Assembly (NCBI GenBank): GCA_020636935.1
Contig: JACJWW010000001.1
Span: 124,001 to 188,000, forward strand
Direction: 5' to 3'
From: Nocardioidaceae bacterium
GTDB taxonomy: Bacteria > Actinomycetota > Actinomycetes > Propionibacteriales > Nocardioidaceae
Length of the DNA: 64,000 nt
Below are positions 1-9,673 of this stretch, piece by piece (position 1 is the first letter of the stretch; every line of letters starts with the position of its first letter). The notes under the pieces are model-generated. The model saw nothing but the letters and a program-made list of their open reading frames with translations, ran no database searches and was not told where the DNA came from. Position numbers and translations under genes: made by a program.

Positions 1-967
1 GGCCGTCGCTTTGGGTCAAGGTGAAAGAGATGTCGGTGAGGCCAGTGTCGGTGGCAGACACGTTTTGCACGATCATGTCGATATTGATCGCCACCTCAGC
101 AAGGGTCTCGAAGATCCGGGCGGCCTCGCCGATCTTGTCGGGCACGCCGACCACGGTGATCTTGGCTTCGCTGCGATCGTGTGCGACACCAGAAATAATG
201 GCTGCTTCCATTTGCTCTTCACCTTCGTCATTGATGCTGCCGGTCACCAAGGTGCCGTCGAGTTGGCTGAACGAGGACCGGACGTGGATCGGGATGTTGT
301 AGCGGCGGGCATATTCGACGCAACGCAGGTGCAGGATCTTGGCGCCCGATGCGGCCAACTCCAGCATCTCTTCATAGGTGACTTGGTCGAGCTTGGCCGC
401 CTGGGGGACGATGCGTGGGTCGGCGGTGAAGACCCCGTCGACATCGGTGTAGATCTCACACACGTCAGCATTAAGCGCCGCCGCGAGAGCGACCGCGGTG
501 GTGTCGGTGCCGCCACGACCGAGCGTGGTGATCTCCTTGGTGTCCTGGCTGACTCCCTGGAAGCCCGCAACGATGACGATGTGACCATCGTCGATGGCTG
601 ATTGGATGCGCCCGGGAGTGACATCGATGATCTTGGCCTTGCCATGCACCGAGTCGGTGATCACGCCAGCTTGAGAGCCGGTGAAGGAGCGAGCGGTGTA
701 GCCGAGGTCGGAGATGGCCATCGCCACCAGCGCCATCGAAATGCGCTCACCAGCAGTGAGCAGCATGTCGAGTTCGCGTGCCGGAGGCAGCGGGCTGACT
801 GCTTCAGCCAAATCCAGGAGTTCGTCGGTCGAGTCACCCATGGCCGAGACAGCGACCACGACATCATTGCCGGCGCGCTTCTGTTCGGTGATACGGCGAG
901 CCACTCGCTTGATCGCGTCGGCATCGGACAGGGACGAACCGCCGTACTTCTGCACGACAATGCCCAT
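1..967 (-). CDS. lysC: Aspartate kinase (partial, C-terminus beyond window)
   Basis: Aspartokinase phosphorylates L-aspartate, the first step to lysine, threonine, methionine and diaminopimelate. The N-terminus reads [15 protein letters not shown], the amino-acid kinase signature, and the C-terminal part enters the first ACT domain ([19 protein letters not shown]). The reading frame is open to the window edge, so about the last 100 residues are missing. The ATG at 967 has AGGAG 8 nt upstream and a TAGAAT box at 1005-1010. Neighbours DUF5063, recR, ybaB and dnaX form the usual actinobacterial order. Very secure. Confidence 0.97.
   Translation of the reverse strand, partial: MGIVVQKYGGSSLSDADAIKRVARRITEQKRAGNDVVVAVSAMGDSTDELLDLAEAVSPLPPARELDMLLTAGERISMALVAMAISDLGYTARSFTGSQAGVITDSVHGKAKIIDVTPGRIQSAIDDGHIVIVAGFQGVSQDTKEITTLGRGGTDTTAVALAAALNADVCEIYTDVDGVFTADPRIVPQAAKLDQVTYEEMLELAASGAKILHLRCVEYARRYNIPIHVRSSFSQLDGTLVTGSINDEGEEQMEAAIISGVAHDRSEAKITVVGVPDKIGEAARIFETLAEVAINIDMIVQNVSATDTGLTDISFTLTQSDG
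209..211 (-). other. Probable internal start of the aspartokinase beta subunit
   Basis: Codon 253 of lysC is an ATG opening [17 protein letters not shown], preceded by the purine-rich GAAGGTGAAGAG. Corynebacterium glutamicum makes a separate regulatory beta subunit from an in-frame start at the equivalent place (about codon 250), beginning with a very similar sequence. An alpha2-beta2 enzyme made the same way is therefore likely. This is inference from that similarity. Confidence 0.6.
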
Positions 968-1004
968 GGACAGTGCTCCTGATAGTGGGGTTTGGATCAG
1001 CCCG

Positions 1005-1010
1005 ATTCTA
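1005..1010 (-). promoter_or_regulatory. Candidate -10 box of lysC (TAGAAT)
   Basis: On the minus strand TAGAAT lies about 38 nt before the lysC ATG, leaving a short leader that contains the AGGAG ribosome site. No clear -35 hexamer is visible at 17 nt spacing. Confidence 0.45.
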
Positions 1011-1053
1011 CGGGAGTACGCCGCACACCCACGAATGCGTCCCGCAGGCTGGC

Positions 1054-1629
1054 TCAGGGAGTGAGATCGGCGCCCAGTATCTCCTCCGCGATCGCGAGTT
1101 GCTCGTCTTCGCCGACCACTTCGTGATCGAGCCTGTCATGGGCCACGATCGAGTGCAGCGCACTCAAGACACCACAGGCATTGCCGCCCCAAGAGGCCAG
1201 ATAGGAGTACTGCCACCACCACAGGGCTTCATCGAGATTGCCAGCCCGGAAATGCTTGAGTCCGTTGGCCAGATCGGTGGCTATCGAGGTGAGCTCATCG
1301 GAGAGTTGGGCCGGGAAGGTCTCCGGGTCATAGGGCTCAAAATTGTGACTGAAGGTGTCGGCCTCATCGAGCAAGGTCGCCAAGCGCATGCGCATGTCAT
1401 CAAGGTCGGGGTCGGGGCCAACGTCAGGCTGATAGGTCTCGATCGGAGTGAAGTCGATCTGTGCCCCCAGCCTGGCGCCTGCCAACAGCACTTGCGAGAC
1501 CTCAAGAAGCAGGAGAGGTACGGCGACCCCTGCCGACTCCTCGCGACTAATCGCTTGCAAGGAGACCAGGAAGGACTCCACTGCGTCTGAGATCTGTTGT
1601 GCGAAGTCTTCGAACTCGAGCTCGTTCAT
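1054..1629 (-). CDS. DUF5063 family protein
   Basis: A 191-residue acidic protein of unknown function. The start is [20 protein letters not shown]; longer in-frame options upstream would run into the recR 3' region and look non-coding (Gly/Ser/Pro/Arg-rich). The DUF5063 assignment is recalled from family knowledge: these proteins sit between recR and lysC in many actinobacteria. The body is helical with a Trp-rich stretch ([18 protein letters not shown]) typical of the family. No catalytic motif is evident. It is co-oriented with recR (55 nt gap) and lysC. Confidence 0.8.
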   Translation of the reverse strand: MNELEFEDFAQQISDAVESFLVSLQAISREESAGVAVPLLLLEVSQVLLAGARLGAQIDFTPIETYQPDVGPDPDLDDMRMRLATLLDEADTFSHNFEPYDPETFPAQLSDELTSIATDLANGLKHFRAGNLDEALWWWQYSYLASWGGNACGVLSALHSIVAHDRLDHEVVGEDEQLAIAEEILGADLTP

Positions 1630-1684
1630 GGCATCCTCCAAACAGTCAAAATCACCATAACGCCAGCCTTCGACACCGCGTGGG

Positions 1685-2284
1685 CTATTGACCGGCGACC
1701 CTGCGCCCGGCGAAGGCCCGCCCCAGCGTGACCTCATCGGCGTACTCAAGGTCACCACCGACCGGCAGGCCGCTGGCCAGGCGGGTCACCTTGATGTCCA
1801 TGTCTTTGAGGAATCGGCTCAGGTAGGCGGCGGTCGCATCACCTTCGACATTGGGATCCATGGCCAAGATGACCTCGGTGACTTCGCCGCTGGCCAGGCG
1901 CCCCATGAGCTCACGGATGCGGAGTTGCTCTGGACCGATGCCGTCCATCGGAGAGATCGCCCCGCCCAAGACGTGATAGCGGCCAGTGAACTCACGTGTG
2001 CGCTCGATCGCCACGACATCCTTGGACTCCTCGACCACACAGATCAGAGTCGGGTCGCGTTGGGGATTGCGACAGATGCGGCAGGTTTCTTCTTCGCTGA
2101 CATTGCCGCAGACCCCACAGAAGACCGCCTTCTGCTTCATCAAGACCATGGTGTCGGCCAGGCGCTGGACGTCTGTGGGATCAGCTTCGAGAAGGTGGAA
2201 GGCGATCCGCTGGGCTCCCTTGGGACCGATGCCGGGCAGGCGAGCGAACTCATCGATCAGGTCCTGCAGGACGCCTTCATACAT
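1685..2284 (-). CDS. recR: Recombination mediator RecR
   Basis: RecR (199 aa, the normal length) works with RecF/RecO to load RecA on gapped DNA. Visible: N-terminal helix-hairpin-helix ([17 protein letters not shown]), the zinc site [16 protein letters not shown] at about residues 57-72, the Toprim domain ([26 protein letters not shown]), and a C-terminal Walker-B-like region. The start codon overlaps the ybaB 3' end by 8 nt, so the two are translationally coupled. A standard core gene. Confidence 0.97.
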   Translation of the reverse strand: MYEGVLQDLIDEFARLPGIGPKGAQRIAFHLLEADPTDVQRLADTMVLMKQKAVFCGVCGNVSEEETCRICRNPQRDPTLICVVEESKDVVAIERTREFTGRYHVLGGAISPMDGIGPEQLRIRELMGRLASGEVTEVILAMDPNVEGDATAAYLSRFLKDMDIKVTRLASGLPVGGDLEYADEVTLGRAFAGRRVAGQ

Positions 2285-2657
2285 CTTCAGGGCCCGCCTG
2301 GGAGCCTCCTAGGCTGCCGAACAAGTCGTCACCCAGGTCGAGCCCACCGCCAAGCGGCCCCAATGTGGCCGCAGCCAACTGGTCTGCTTGGGCCTTCGCA
2401 TTGCGATAGGCGGCCACGATCAGATCTCCCAAGTCGGCCAACGACTCCGCATCCTGGCCAGCGACTGCCTCCGGAGCAATGCCTACCCCAATCAAGTCAC
2501 CGGTGCCATTGACCCGCACGGTCACGCCGCCAGCGGAGCCCTCAATGGTGGTCTGCGCCAACTCTTGTTGAGCACGCATCAGGTCAGCCTGCACCTGCTG
2601 AGCCTGCTCCAGCATGGCGTTCAGATCGAAGCCTCCGGGGAAGCCACCTTCGCTCAT
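2277..2657 (-). CDS. ybaB: YbaB/EbfC family nucleoid-associated protein
   Basis: A 126-residue DNA-binding protein of the YbaB/EbfC family, which forms tweezer-shaped dimers on DNA. The N-terminal helix ([20 protein letters not shown]) and the central sheet ([16 protein letters not shown]) are typical. The C-terminal 30 residues are Gly/Leu-rich and family-variable. An AGGAG site 8 nt before the ATG supports the start. It lies 11 nt downstream of dnaX and overlaps recR, the conserved dnaX-ybaB-recR unit. Confidence 0.95.
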   Translation of the reverse strand: MSEGGFPGGFDLNAMLEQAQQVQADLMRAQQELAQTTIEGSAGGVTVRVNGTGDLIGVGIAPEAVAGQDAESLADLGDLIVAAYRNAKAQADQLAAATLGPLGGGLDLGDDLFGSLGGSQAGPEDV

Positions 2658-2668
2658 TGTCTGCTCTC

Positions 2669-4606
2669 CTAGTCGTTGGTCTCGTGGATGACAACCGCGC
2701 CGAGCCGCTCGGTGAGCAACTCCTCGCCCATGGGTCCCGAAAACTCCGAATCCGGATCGTCGACGTCATAGTCAGCCGCATCATTGCCGTCTGGCTCTGG
2801 CAGCTTTGCTCCCGCCTGCCTCGTCTCAGTAATCTCCTGGCGCACCTTGGCGATGCTCTGTGCGGGCGCTGGCTCGTCGCGCGTCGAGTTGACCGGGTCG
2901 ACAACCGGCTCCGCCGGCGCAGCCACTGGCGAGGGCGCGGACCGAGTGTCTGCAGGCGCGGACTGCCCCGCACCATCCTCGAGATCCGTCTCGATCTTCC
3001 AATCGACATTGAGTACGTCGAGCAAGGCCTGACGCAACAACTCGTCGCTGCCACTGGAGTTGAAGGACTCGCGAGCACCGGCGTTCTTGAAGGCTACGGT
3101 CAGCACACCCGAGGCCAAATTGCTTACTTGCGCATTCTGGCTCAACAGGATCCACGTGAAACGTCGTTTGGTCTTGACGCGTTCGAGCACCTCGGGCCAG
3201 GTCCTGTCGAGATCGGTGCGGCTGGGCCCTGCCCCCACGGGCGCCTGGGTCGGGCTCGCGGGCGCTGGCGTGGCTGTCGGCTGGGACGCTGGCGTGGCTG
3301 TCGGCGGAGGCGATGTCTGGGGGGCTGGCTCGCTTCTGACCGGACGATTGGCAACTGAGGGGGGCGCCTCGACTCGCCGCGCGGCAGTTGAGCGTTGGCC
3401 GGGCGGCACGACAGGTTCGACTGAAGGAGTGGGGACACCCGCGCTCAACTGGCTCTCGATGCGATCGAGTCGGGCCGCAAAGCCCTGCTGAGCATCGTCT
3501 GACCCCGGCAACAGCACCCGCGCAATGATCAGCTCAAGGAGCAATCTCGGCGGGGTCGCTCCACGTAGCTCGGTCAGCCCGGCAGCCAAGATGTCGGCAG
3601 CACGCACTGCTTCGTGCTTGCCAAAACCCGCCGCTTGGGCAACCAGCTTGTCGAGTTGGTCATCCGGCGCCTCTATTAGGCCGGTGCCCTTGACATTGGG
3701 CACCGACGAAATGATCACCAGATCACGCATGCGGCTCAACAGATCTCGCAAGAAGGCTTCAGGATCTTGCCCAGCCTCGATGACCTGATCAACCGCGGCG
3801 AAGGCGGCGGATCCATCACGAGCCGACAAAGCATCGACCACCCCATCGAGCAGTGCCGTGGGGGTGTACCCCAGAAGATTTGTCGCCAACTCGTGGGTGA
3901 CCCCAGCCTCTCCGGCGCCACTGAGCAATTGATCAAGCACCGACAGCGAATCTCGCGCGGAGCCAGCTCCTGCTCGTACGACGAGGGGCAGCGCGGCAGG
4001 CTCGATCGCGACCCCCTCCTGCTGACAAACCTGAGCTAGATAGTCGGACAAAGTGCGCGGTGAGATCAGTCTGAAGGGATAGTGGTGGGTGCGCGATCGG
4101 ATCGTGGGGATCACTTTGTCGGGCTCGGTGGTGGCGAAGATGAACTTCAGGTGCTCGGGCGGCTCTTCAACCAACTTGAGCAGGGCGTTGAAGCCCTGCT
4201 TGGAGACCATGTGAGCCTCGTCGATGATGTAGACCTTGTAACGACTGCTCACCGGGGCGAAGAAGGCCCGCTCTCGCAGATCGCGGGCATCGTCTACACC
4301 GCCATGTGAGGCCGCGTCAATCTCGATCACGTCGACCGACCCGGCTCCGTCACGCCCCAAATCCACACACGACTGGCACTGCCCGCATGGGTCTGCAATC
4401 GGGGCCTGCTCGCAATTTAGAGCACGGGCCAAGATGCGGGCACTGGTGGTCTTGCCGCAACCTCGCGGACCGGAAAACAAGTAGGCGTGATTTACCCGAT
4501 TGTTGGCCAGGGCAGCCCGTAGCGGCTCGGTGACATGATCTTGACCGATCAACTCGGCGAATGTCTCCGGGCGATAGCGACGGTAGAGCGCGAGAGAAGG
4601 CTGCAC
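2669..4606 (-). CDS. dnaX: DNA polymerase III gamma/tau subunit
   Basis: The clamp-loader ATPase of the replisome, 645 aa. Visible: YRRYRPETFAELIGQDHV at the N-terminus, Walker A GPRGCGKTTSARILA, the zinc-binding cysteines in PCGQCQSC, Walker B IIDEAHMVS and the sensor region FATTEPDKV. After about residue 370 comes a Pro/Ala/Thr-rich linker and then a tau-like C-terminal domain. The start is GTG, exactly 6 nt after TAAGGT (4613-4618), which suggests a leaderless mRNA. No slippery run for programmed frameshifting was noticed, but I did not search exhaustively. Confidence 0.96.
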   Translation of the reverse strand: MQPSLALYRRYRPETFAELIGQDHVTEPLRAALANNRVNHAYLFSGPRGCGKTTSARILARALNCEQAPIADPCGQCQSCVDLGRDGAGSVDVIEIDAASHGGVDDARDLRERAFFAPVSSRYKVYIIDEAHMVSKQGFNALLKLVEEPPEHLKFIFATTEPDKVIPTIRSRTHHYPFRLISPRTLSDYLAQVCQQEGVAIEPAALPLVVRAGAGSARDSLSVLDQLLSGAGEAGVTHELATNLLGYTPTALLDGVVDALSARDGSAAFAAVDQVIEAGQDPEAFLRDLLSRMRDLVIISSVPNVKGTGLIEAPDDQLDKLVAQAAGFGKHEAVRAADILAAGLTELRGATPPRLLLELIIARVLLPGSDDAQQGFAARLDRIESQLSAGVPTPSVEPVVPPGQRSTAARRVEAPPSVANRPVRSEPAPQTSPPPTATPASQPTATPAPASPTQAPVGAGPSRTDLDRTWPEVLERVKTKRRFTWILLSQNAQVSNLASGVLTVAFKNAGARESFNSSGSDELLRQALLDVLNVDWKIETDLEDGAGQSAPADTRSAPSPVAAPAEPVVDPVNSTRDEPAPAQSIAKVRQEITETRQAGAKLPEPDGNDAADYDVDDPDSEFSGPMGEELLTERLGAVVIHETND

Positions 4607-4612
4607 CCGGTC

Positions 4613-4618
4613 ACCTTA
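4613..4618 (-). promoter_or_regulatory. -10 box for leaderless dnaX mRNA (TAAGGT)
   Basis: TAAGGT, then GACCGG, then the GTG start of dnaX. The 6-nt spacing puts transcription start at or next to the start codon. Confidence 0.55.
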
Positions 4619-4699
4619 TCCGTGGCCGCCGACACGACCCAAGCACGTGCCCACAGCCTCGCGTGATCAAACCGTCCGGGCAAAACCCTGGGCCTGACT

Positions 4700-5158
4700 T
4701 CATTTGGTAGACGTGACCCGATCTGCCCAGGCGGCCCGGGCGCCCGAGTCACCGACCCGATAGACCTGCACCCCCGCTCCCAACGCGGCCAAGACGCTCA
4801 CTGCGGCAATCGCGGCCACGACCCGATGCGACACCCGCTGGGCCCCGACCCGGTCAACGGCAACTAGCAAGACATTCAAGATCAGCAGCGGGATGGCAAA
4901 CCAGATGAGCTGGTCACCAAGGTGGGCATGAGCACCCGGGTCACCCACATGTTTTTCCAATGCCTCCCCGCTCGAAGTCGCCACCGGGATCAACACCACG
5001 CTGAGCGCTGAAGCCACCACCACCAACGGCCCATACGCTCGGCGCCACGTCGGGCGCACGGCAACCAAGATGGTGCCCACGATCGCCAATGGCAACAACA
5101 CCACGACTGCGTGCACCACCAAAGGATGCACCGGCAGACCATTGACCAGATCAAACAT
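4700..5158 (-). CDS. DUF2231-type integral membrane protein
   Basis: A 152-residue protein with four predicted membrane segments (VHPLVVHAVVVLLPLAIVG, a VVASALSVVLIPVA helix, WFAIPLLILNVLLVA, VVAAIAAVSVLAALGAG). The opening GLPVHPLVVHAVVVLLPL with paired histidines is characteristic of DUF2231 proteins. The chosen ATG at 5158 has AAGGAG 6 nt upstream; an ATG at 5176 would place that ribosome site inside the coding sequence. The function is not established. Transcribed alone, divergent from the class V aminotransferase. Confidence 0.82.
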   Translation of the reverse strand: MFDLVNGLPVHPLVVHAVVVLLPLAIVGTILVAVRPTWRRAYGPLVVVASALSVVLIPVATSSGEALEKHVGDPGAHAHLGDQLIWFAIPLLILNVLLVAVDRVGAQRVSHRVVAAIAAVSVLAALGAGVQVYRVGDSGARAAWADRVTSTK

Positions 5159-5281
5159 TCGCCACTCCTTCGTCAATGCACCCCGCGATGAAATGCGATC
5201 AAGTCACACCCTCGCGAACTTCCCTGAGAAGATTGCCCGCCGCAATCCAAGAAGCAGCCGTGAATGGGCTCAACTGCGACG

Positions 5282-5287
5282 TAGGCT
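5282..5287 (+). promoter_or_regulatory. -10 box, leaderless promoter (TAGGCT)
   Basis: TAGGCT sits 6 nt before the ATG at 5294; no Shine-Dalgarno sequence is present. Confidence 0.5.
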
Positions 5288-5293
5288 AGCCAA

Positions 5294-6976
5294 ATGGGAG
5301 CGCCCGTCAACCAAGATCTCCTCGATCTGATCCGGTCTTCGGTGATCGGCGATGACCAAGTGATCGTCACGCCATACGGGCGGCGAAGAGTCATCTATGC
5401 CGACTACACCGCCAGCGGCCGCGCCCTGAGCTTCATCGAGGACTACATCCGCGACGAGGTGCTCCCCCTCTATGCCAACACTCACACAGAGTCCAGTGGC
5501 ACTGGCCTGCAGACCACGCGGCTCAGAGAAGATGCCCGGCAGATCATCCGAGATGCCGTGCACGGCGATGACCAGACCGTCGTACTTTTTGCCGGGTCAG
5601 GTTGTACCGGCGCAATCGACCGGCTGATCGGCGTACTCGGCCTAAGGATCCCTTCCGAGCTCGAAGATCGCTGGCAGCTGAGCCGGCACATCCCCGCTGA
5701 GCAACGCCCCGTGATCTTTGTGGGCCCCTATGAGCACCACTCAAACGAAGTGAGTTGGCGCGAGACCATCGCCGATGTGATCGCCATCCGCCAAGACGAC
5801 GATGGCGGGGTCTGTCTGCAAGATCTGCGCGACAAGCTCGAGAAGTACGCCGACCGCCCCCTGAAGGTCGGCTCCTTCTCGGCCGCTTCCAATGTCACTG
5901 GCATCGTCTCCGACACCGTCGGCATCGCCAGCCTCCTGCACGAACATGACGCCTTGTCCTTCTGGGATTTCGCCGCCGCCGGGCCCTATGTCGAGATCGA
6001 CATGTCACCCCCACCTGGGGCGCCGGAATCGTCGTACAAGGATGCGATCTTTTTGTCACCACACAAGTTCATCGGCGGCCCGTCCACTCCCGGCGTACTC
6101 GTGGCTCGGCGCGAGCTATTCCACAATCGGGTGCCAGCAGTGCCGGGCGGCGGCACGGTCGCCTATGTCAATCCCAACGAGCACGTCTATCTCGATGACC
6201 CCGAAGTGCGCGAAGAAGGCGGCACTCCTGCGATCATTGAGTCAATCCGCGCGGGCCTCGTTTTCCAACTCAAGCAGGCGGTGGGAGTGGAGACCATCCA
6301 AGCTTGCGAGAGGCGTCTCCTCGATCGGGCAATCACCAGCTGGGCCAAGGATGACCGCATCGAAATCTTGGGAAACACCGACCACGAGCGGCTCTCGATC
6401 GTGTCATTCGTGCTCCGCTCACCAAGCGGACGCTATCTCCACCACAACTTTGTGGTCGCCCTGCTCAATGACATGTTCGGGATCCAAGCTCGCGGAGGAT
6501 GCTCGTGTGCTGGCCCCTATGGTCATCGTCTACTCGGCATCGACATCGAGCAGTCACACGAGTTCGAGGCCGAAATCGTTGGGGGCTGCGAGGGGATCAA
6601 GCCAGGTTGGGTGCGGATCAACTTCAACTACTTCATCAATGATGCGGTGGCTGATTACCTCATCGAGGCGATCAAGTTGATCGCCGAGTCTGGCTGGAAG
6701 ATGCTGCCCGACTATCACTTCGAGCCAGCCACCGGACTTTGGCGACATCGCGAAGGCCTCATTGACCCTCCACTGTCACTGAGCCAGATCAGTTATGCAG
6801 ACGGCACCATGCGCTCCCCGAGCGCCCGCGACACCGGCGACGACACCATGCTGGGTGAACAGCTCGCGCAAGCTGGGCGACTACTTACCCAAGCAAGCGA
6901 GCCTGATCTCTCACGCCCTGCAGGCCATGTCTCCGAGCACTTCGAGCATCTGCGCTGGTTTGACTGGCCGGCTTGA
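5294..6976 (+). CDS. Class V aminotransferase / cysteine desulfurase-like PLP enzyme
   Basis: A 560-residue fold-type I PLP enzyme. PLP lysine: FLSPHKFIGGPSTPG (about K258). Aspartate for the pyridine nitrogen: FWDFAAAGPY. A loop RGGCSCAGPYG (about residues 400-409) carries cysteines where cysteine desulfurases have their persulfide cysteine. It is some 150 residues longer than ordinary SufS/NifS, mainly through a C-terminal extension. No suf genes are nearby, so an Fe-S assembly role cannot be claimed and the substrate is unknown. The amidase gene starts 14 nt downstream but has its own promoter-like box. Confidence 0.85.
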   Translation: MGAPVNQDLLDLIRSSVIGDDQVIVTPYGRRRVIYADYTASGRALSFIEDYIRDEVLPLYANTHTESSGTGLQTTRLREDARQIIRDAVHGDDQTVVLFAGSGCTGAIDRLIGVLGLRIPSELEDRWQLSRHIPAEQRPVIFVGPYEHHSNEVSWRETIADVIAIRQDDDGGVCLQDLRDKLEKYADRPLKVGSFSAASNVTGIVSDTVGIASLLHEHDALSFWDFAAAGPYVEIDMSPPPGAPESSYKDAIFLSPHKFIGGPSTPGVLVARRELFHNRVPAVPGGGTVAYVNPNEHVYLDDPEVREEGGTPAIIESIRAGLVFQLKQAVGVETIQACERRLLDRAITSWAKDDRIEILGNTDHERLSIVSFVLRSPSGRYLHHNFVVALLNDMFGIQARGGCSCAGPYGHRLLGIDIEQSHEFEAEIVGGCEGIKPGWVRINFNYFINDAVADYLIEAIKLIAESGWKMLPDYHFEPATGLWRHREGLIDPPLSLSQISYADGTMRSPSARDTGDDTMLGEQLAQAGRLLTQASEPDLSRPAGHVSEHFEHLRWFDWPA

Positions 6977-6978
6977 TC

Positions 6979-6984
6979 TAGCTT
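6979..6984 (+). promoter_or_regulatory. -10 box, possible leaderless promoter (TAGCTT)
   Basis: TAGCTT is followed by GGGGCA and the amidase ATG. The 6-nt spacing fits a leaderless start, although the GGGG could also act as a weak ribosome site in a read-through mRNA. Confidence 0.4.
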
Positions 6985-6990
6985 GGGGCA

Positions 6991-8319
6991 ATGGCCGACC
7001 TGACCCAACACACCACAGCACGGCAAAACGTCGAAGACGCGATTCGGCGTCTCCACGAACATGCCCATCTCAATGCCTTCGAGCAAGTTCGGGCCGAGCA
7101 AGCGCTTGCCGAAGCCGATGCCCTCGATGCCGGCGGGCCGGGGCATGACGGCCCCTTGGCTGGGGTGCCGATCGCGATCAAGGCCGAAAATGCCGTGGCC
7201 GGCTTGGTCACGACCTACGGCGGGCGGAGCAACTCCACCCCAGCACCCGCTGACTCTGAAGTCGTACGCCGACTGCGTGCGGCAGGAGCGATCATCTTGG
7301 GCACGACCGTGATGCCAGAGTTCGGACAATTTCCCTTCTCCGAAAGTGCCGCAAACGGCCAAGTTCGCAATCCCCACAAAGACACCCACTCAACCGGTGG
7401 GAGCAGCGGCGGGTCGGCCGCGGCGGTGGCGGCGGACGTCGTACGCATCGCGATCGGGGGTGACGGAGGCGGCTCGATCAGGATCCCAGCCGCCTGCTGT
7501 GGGCTCATCGGCCTAAAGCCCACCCGTGGCCGAGTCTCCACTGCCCCCAACGCCAACCTGTGGGGCACCCTCGGCACGATCGGCCCGCTCACTCGCACAG
7601 CCGCCGACTCCGCCTTGGTGTACGACGTGATCAGCGACACCACTGCGACCGACGACTTCCACGCCCCGACTCCCCTGAGCAGCTATCAAGATCAGGTGGC
7701 GGCGGGGCCGGGCAAACTCCGCATCGGCGTGATCACCCGACCCGCACCGGGGCCAGTGAGAGTTGACCCGCAAGTCATCGCCGCGGTCCAAGACCTTGCC
7801 GAAAAGTTGAGTCGCTTGGGCCACGAAGTCGACGAGATCGATGAGCCTTGGCCAGACGCAACCGCGGCCTTTGTGCCGCAATTCTTCAACGCGATCCGTG
7901 ACGAAGCCAGACACATGGAGCATCCGGAGCGACTCGAGTGGCGCACCCGCTCAACGGCGCGCCTGGGCGCTTGGGTGGGGCCGCGCGTGCTGAAGGCGGC
8001 GATCCGGGAGGGTGAGCGCCTCACCGCCAAGGTCGAGCGGCGCTTTTCGGCGTACGACGTCGTGCTCACCCCGACCCTGGCCCGCACGGTGCCCCGACTC
8101 GGGCAACTCGACGCTACGGGCAGTGTGCACTCATTGCTCAGGTCGATGCCGATGATTGCGTTTACGACGCTCGCGAACGTGACCGGTCATCCGGCGATGT
8201 CAGTGCCAGCCGGCGTAGATCGCTCTGGGCTGCCGATCGGCGCCCAACTGATGTCCTTTGGCAGCAATGAAGGGATGCTCCTAGCCCTCGCTCACCAACT
8301 TGTCGACCCGGTGGCTTGA
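6991..8319 (+). CDS. Amidase signature family hydrolase
   Basis: Hydrolyses an amide bond; substrate unknown. The Ser-cisSer-Lys triad is intact: Lys64 (PIAIKAEN), cis-Ser138 in STGGSSGGSAA and nucleophile Ser162 in GGDGGGSIRIPAACCG, with the 24-residue Ser-Ser spacing seen across the family. It is 442 aa, about usual length. GatA is unlikely because gatB and gatC are absent here. The last 39 bp overlap the convergent CPA2 antiporter gene. Confidence 0.92.
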   Translation: MADLTQHTTARQNVEDAIRRLHEHAHLNAFEQVRAEQALAEADALDAGGPGHDGPLAGVPIAIKAENAVAGLVTTYGGRSNSTPAPADSEVVRRLRAAGAIILGTTVMPEFGQFPFSESAANGQVRNPHKDTHSTGGSSGGSAAAVAADVVRIAIGGDGGGSIRIPAACCGLIGLKPTRGRVSTAPNANLWGTLGTIGPLTRTAADSALVYDVISDTTATDDFHAPTPLSSYQDQVAAGPGKLRIGVITRPAPGPVRVDPQVIAAVQDLAEKLSRLGHEVDEIDEPWPDATAAFVPQFFNAIRDEARHMEHPERLEWRTRSTARLGAWVGPRVLKAAIREGERLTAKVERRFSAYDVVLTPTLARTVPRLGQLDATGSVHSLLRSMPMIAFTTLANVTGHPAMSVPAGVDRSGLPIGAQLMSFGSNEGMLLALAHQLVDPVA

Positions 8320-9429
8320 CGCAGCAGCACCGCCAGCCATCGCTGCAGCCAAAGTGAGCAAGACACTCAAGATCAGGGCCGACCCTTCACCCGGACTCAG
8401 CACACCCATCTGCGTGCCGATCGTTGTCGCCGCAATTGGCACCCCCATCTGTGCTGCAGAAAGCACACTCAAGCTCAGGGGCTGACCAAGACCCATGGGC
8501 GTCAGGTGGGCGAGCAGCGATCCTGCCGCCAACGCAACCCCGAGCAAGATCATCATCGGGTGGGCAGCCAAGTCGCCCAGATCAAGTGAAGACCCCAGCC
8601 ACACGAAGAAGACCGGCGCAAAGAAACCTTCGGTAATGGCGAACACCTGGTTGGCCACCCGCCGCGGCTCACCCACTCGCGCCACGGCGAGCCCAAGCAC
8701 AAAGCCCGCCAGCATCACCGACACCCCCAACAAGACTGCCAAGGCTGATAGCGCAAACAAGATCACCAGGCTGACTCGCAGCTCCACCGCGAAGAGACGA
8801 TCTTCAGAAATGACATGGATCCGTCGCCGCAAACCAGTGGCTTCAATCCGGGCTAGCAACAGATAAGCCACCAATCCCCCACCAATAACTGCCAAAACCC
8901 CGATGAGGGCCCGCAAGGCTGCACCCGGGTCAAGAGCCAGCGGCAAAGTGACGATGCAAAGCACATCAACCATCGCGATCACCGGCAAGAGCGCAATCAC
9001 TTTGGGCCCGCCCAAACGCAACGAATCAAGCATCGGCAACACGATGGCCGCCGAAGATGACGCCATGATGACGGCGTACAGCATCCAGTGTTCGTCGGAG
9101 AAGATCCTCGCGAAACCAAGGCCAAGGCCGACAGCGGTCAGCACGATCAAACCGACTCTGGCTAGGCCACCGCGCAAGGCCGGCCGGATCCGGTCATCTC
9201 GCATGGGCACATGGCTCCCGGCCACGAACATCACCATGGCAAAACCGATCTGAGCCAAGAAGCCAAGTGTCTGGTCGCTAGCGTCGATGATCTCCAGGCC
9301 GCTGCGTCCCAACACAAGCCCGGCCAGCAACTCGCCCAGAACCACCGGAAGATGCCAAGCTTGCCGACTGGCCAGCAACGGACCAAGCAAGGCCACCAGG
9401 CAGATCAGCGCCAAGACCGCGAAGCTCAC
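8281..9429 (-). CDS. CPA2-type monovalent cation/proton antiporter
   Basis: A 382-residue membrane protein with about 12 hydrophobic segments, beginning LALICLVALLGPLLASRQ and containing LPVVLGELLAGLVLGRSGL, the KefB/NapA-like N-terminus. It ends after the membrane domain, with no TrkA-N regulatory domain. It would exchange Na+ or K+ for H+ across the cytoplasmic membrane. The GTG start is 6 nt after TAGGCT (9436-9441), suggesting a leaderless mRNA. The 3' end overlaps the amidase gene. Confidence 0.88.
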   Translation of the reverse strand: MSFAVLALICLVALLGPLLASRQAWHLPVVLGELLAGLVLGRSGLEIIDASDQTLGFLAQIGFAMVMFVAGSHVPMRDDRIRPALRGGLARVGLIVLTAVGLGLGFARIFSDEHWMLYAVIMASSSAAIVLPMLDSLRLGGPKVIALLPVIAMVDVLCIVTLPLALDPGAALRALIGVLAVIGGGLVAYLLLARIEATGLRRRIHVISEDRLFAVELRVSLVILFALSALAVLLGVSVMLAGFVLGLAVARVGEPRRVANQVFAITEGFFAPVFFVWLGSSLDLGDLAAHPMMILLGVALAAGSLLAHLTPMGLGQPLSLSVLSAAQMGVPIAATTIGTQMGVLSPGEGSALILSVLLTLAAAMAGGAAASSHRVDKLVSEG

Positions 9430-9435
9430 CCCTGC

Positions 9436-9441
9436 AGCCTA
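9436..9441 (-). promoter_or_regulatory. -10 box, leaderless promoter (TAGGCT)
   Basis: TAGGCT, GCAGGG, then the GTG start of the CPA2 antiporter on the minus strand. Confidence 0.5.
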
Positions 9442-9514
9442 GGCCGAATCCAGCTCCAGTTACGTGGGTCCAAAGCACATTGGGCAACCGAAAAGTAGCT
9501 TGGGGACAGCAAGG

Positions 9515-9597
9515 CCCCCCGCGCACCCGGAAGAGCCCACTTGCCCTTGCTGCCTTCCGGCCCTGGGGGATTCGGTGAGATACCGCCGCACGGGGGG
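9515..9597 (-). ncRNA. ffs: Signal recognition particle RNA (small bacterial type)
   Basis: On the minus strand the conserved SRP core GGGCCGGAAGGCAGCAAGGG is flanked by complementary ends (CCCCCCGTGCGG near 9597 and GTGCGCGGGGGG near 9515), which fold into one long hairpin. This RNA scaffolds Ffh and targets nascent membrane proteins. The ends are approximate; the transcript may be a few nucleotides longer on each side. The tRNA-Ser gene lies upstream in the opposite direction. Confidence 0.92.
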
Positions 9598-9673
9598 TTG
9601 TCCCAACTGTAGATCATCGACCAATCCGAGACCGAATCGCGGCCCGACCGATGTTTCGGGTAACCTCATCGGC

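Noticed and set aside
11..982. Plus-strand open frames over the first kilobase
   Set aside because: They are antisense to aspartate kinase, whose minus-strand frame is open to the window edge and clearly coding.
5294..6976. SufS of an Fe-S assembly operon
   Set aside because: No sufBCDU genes nearby, unusual length, and a linked amidase instead.
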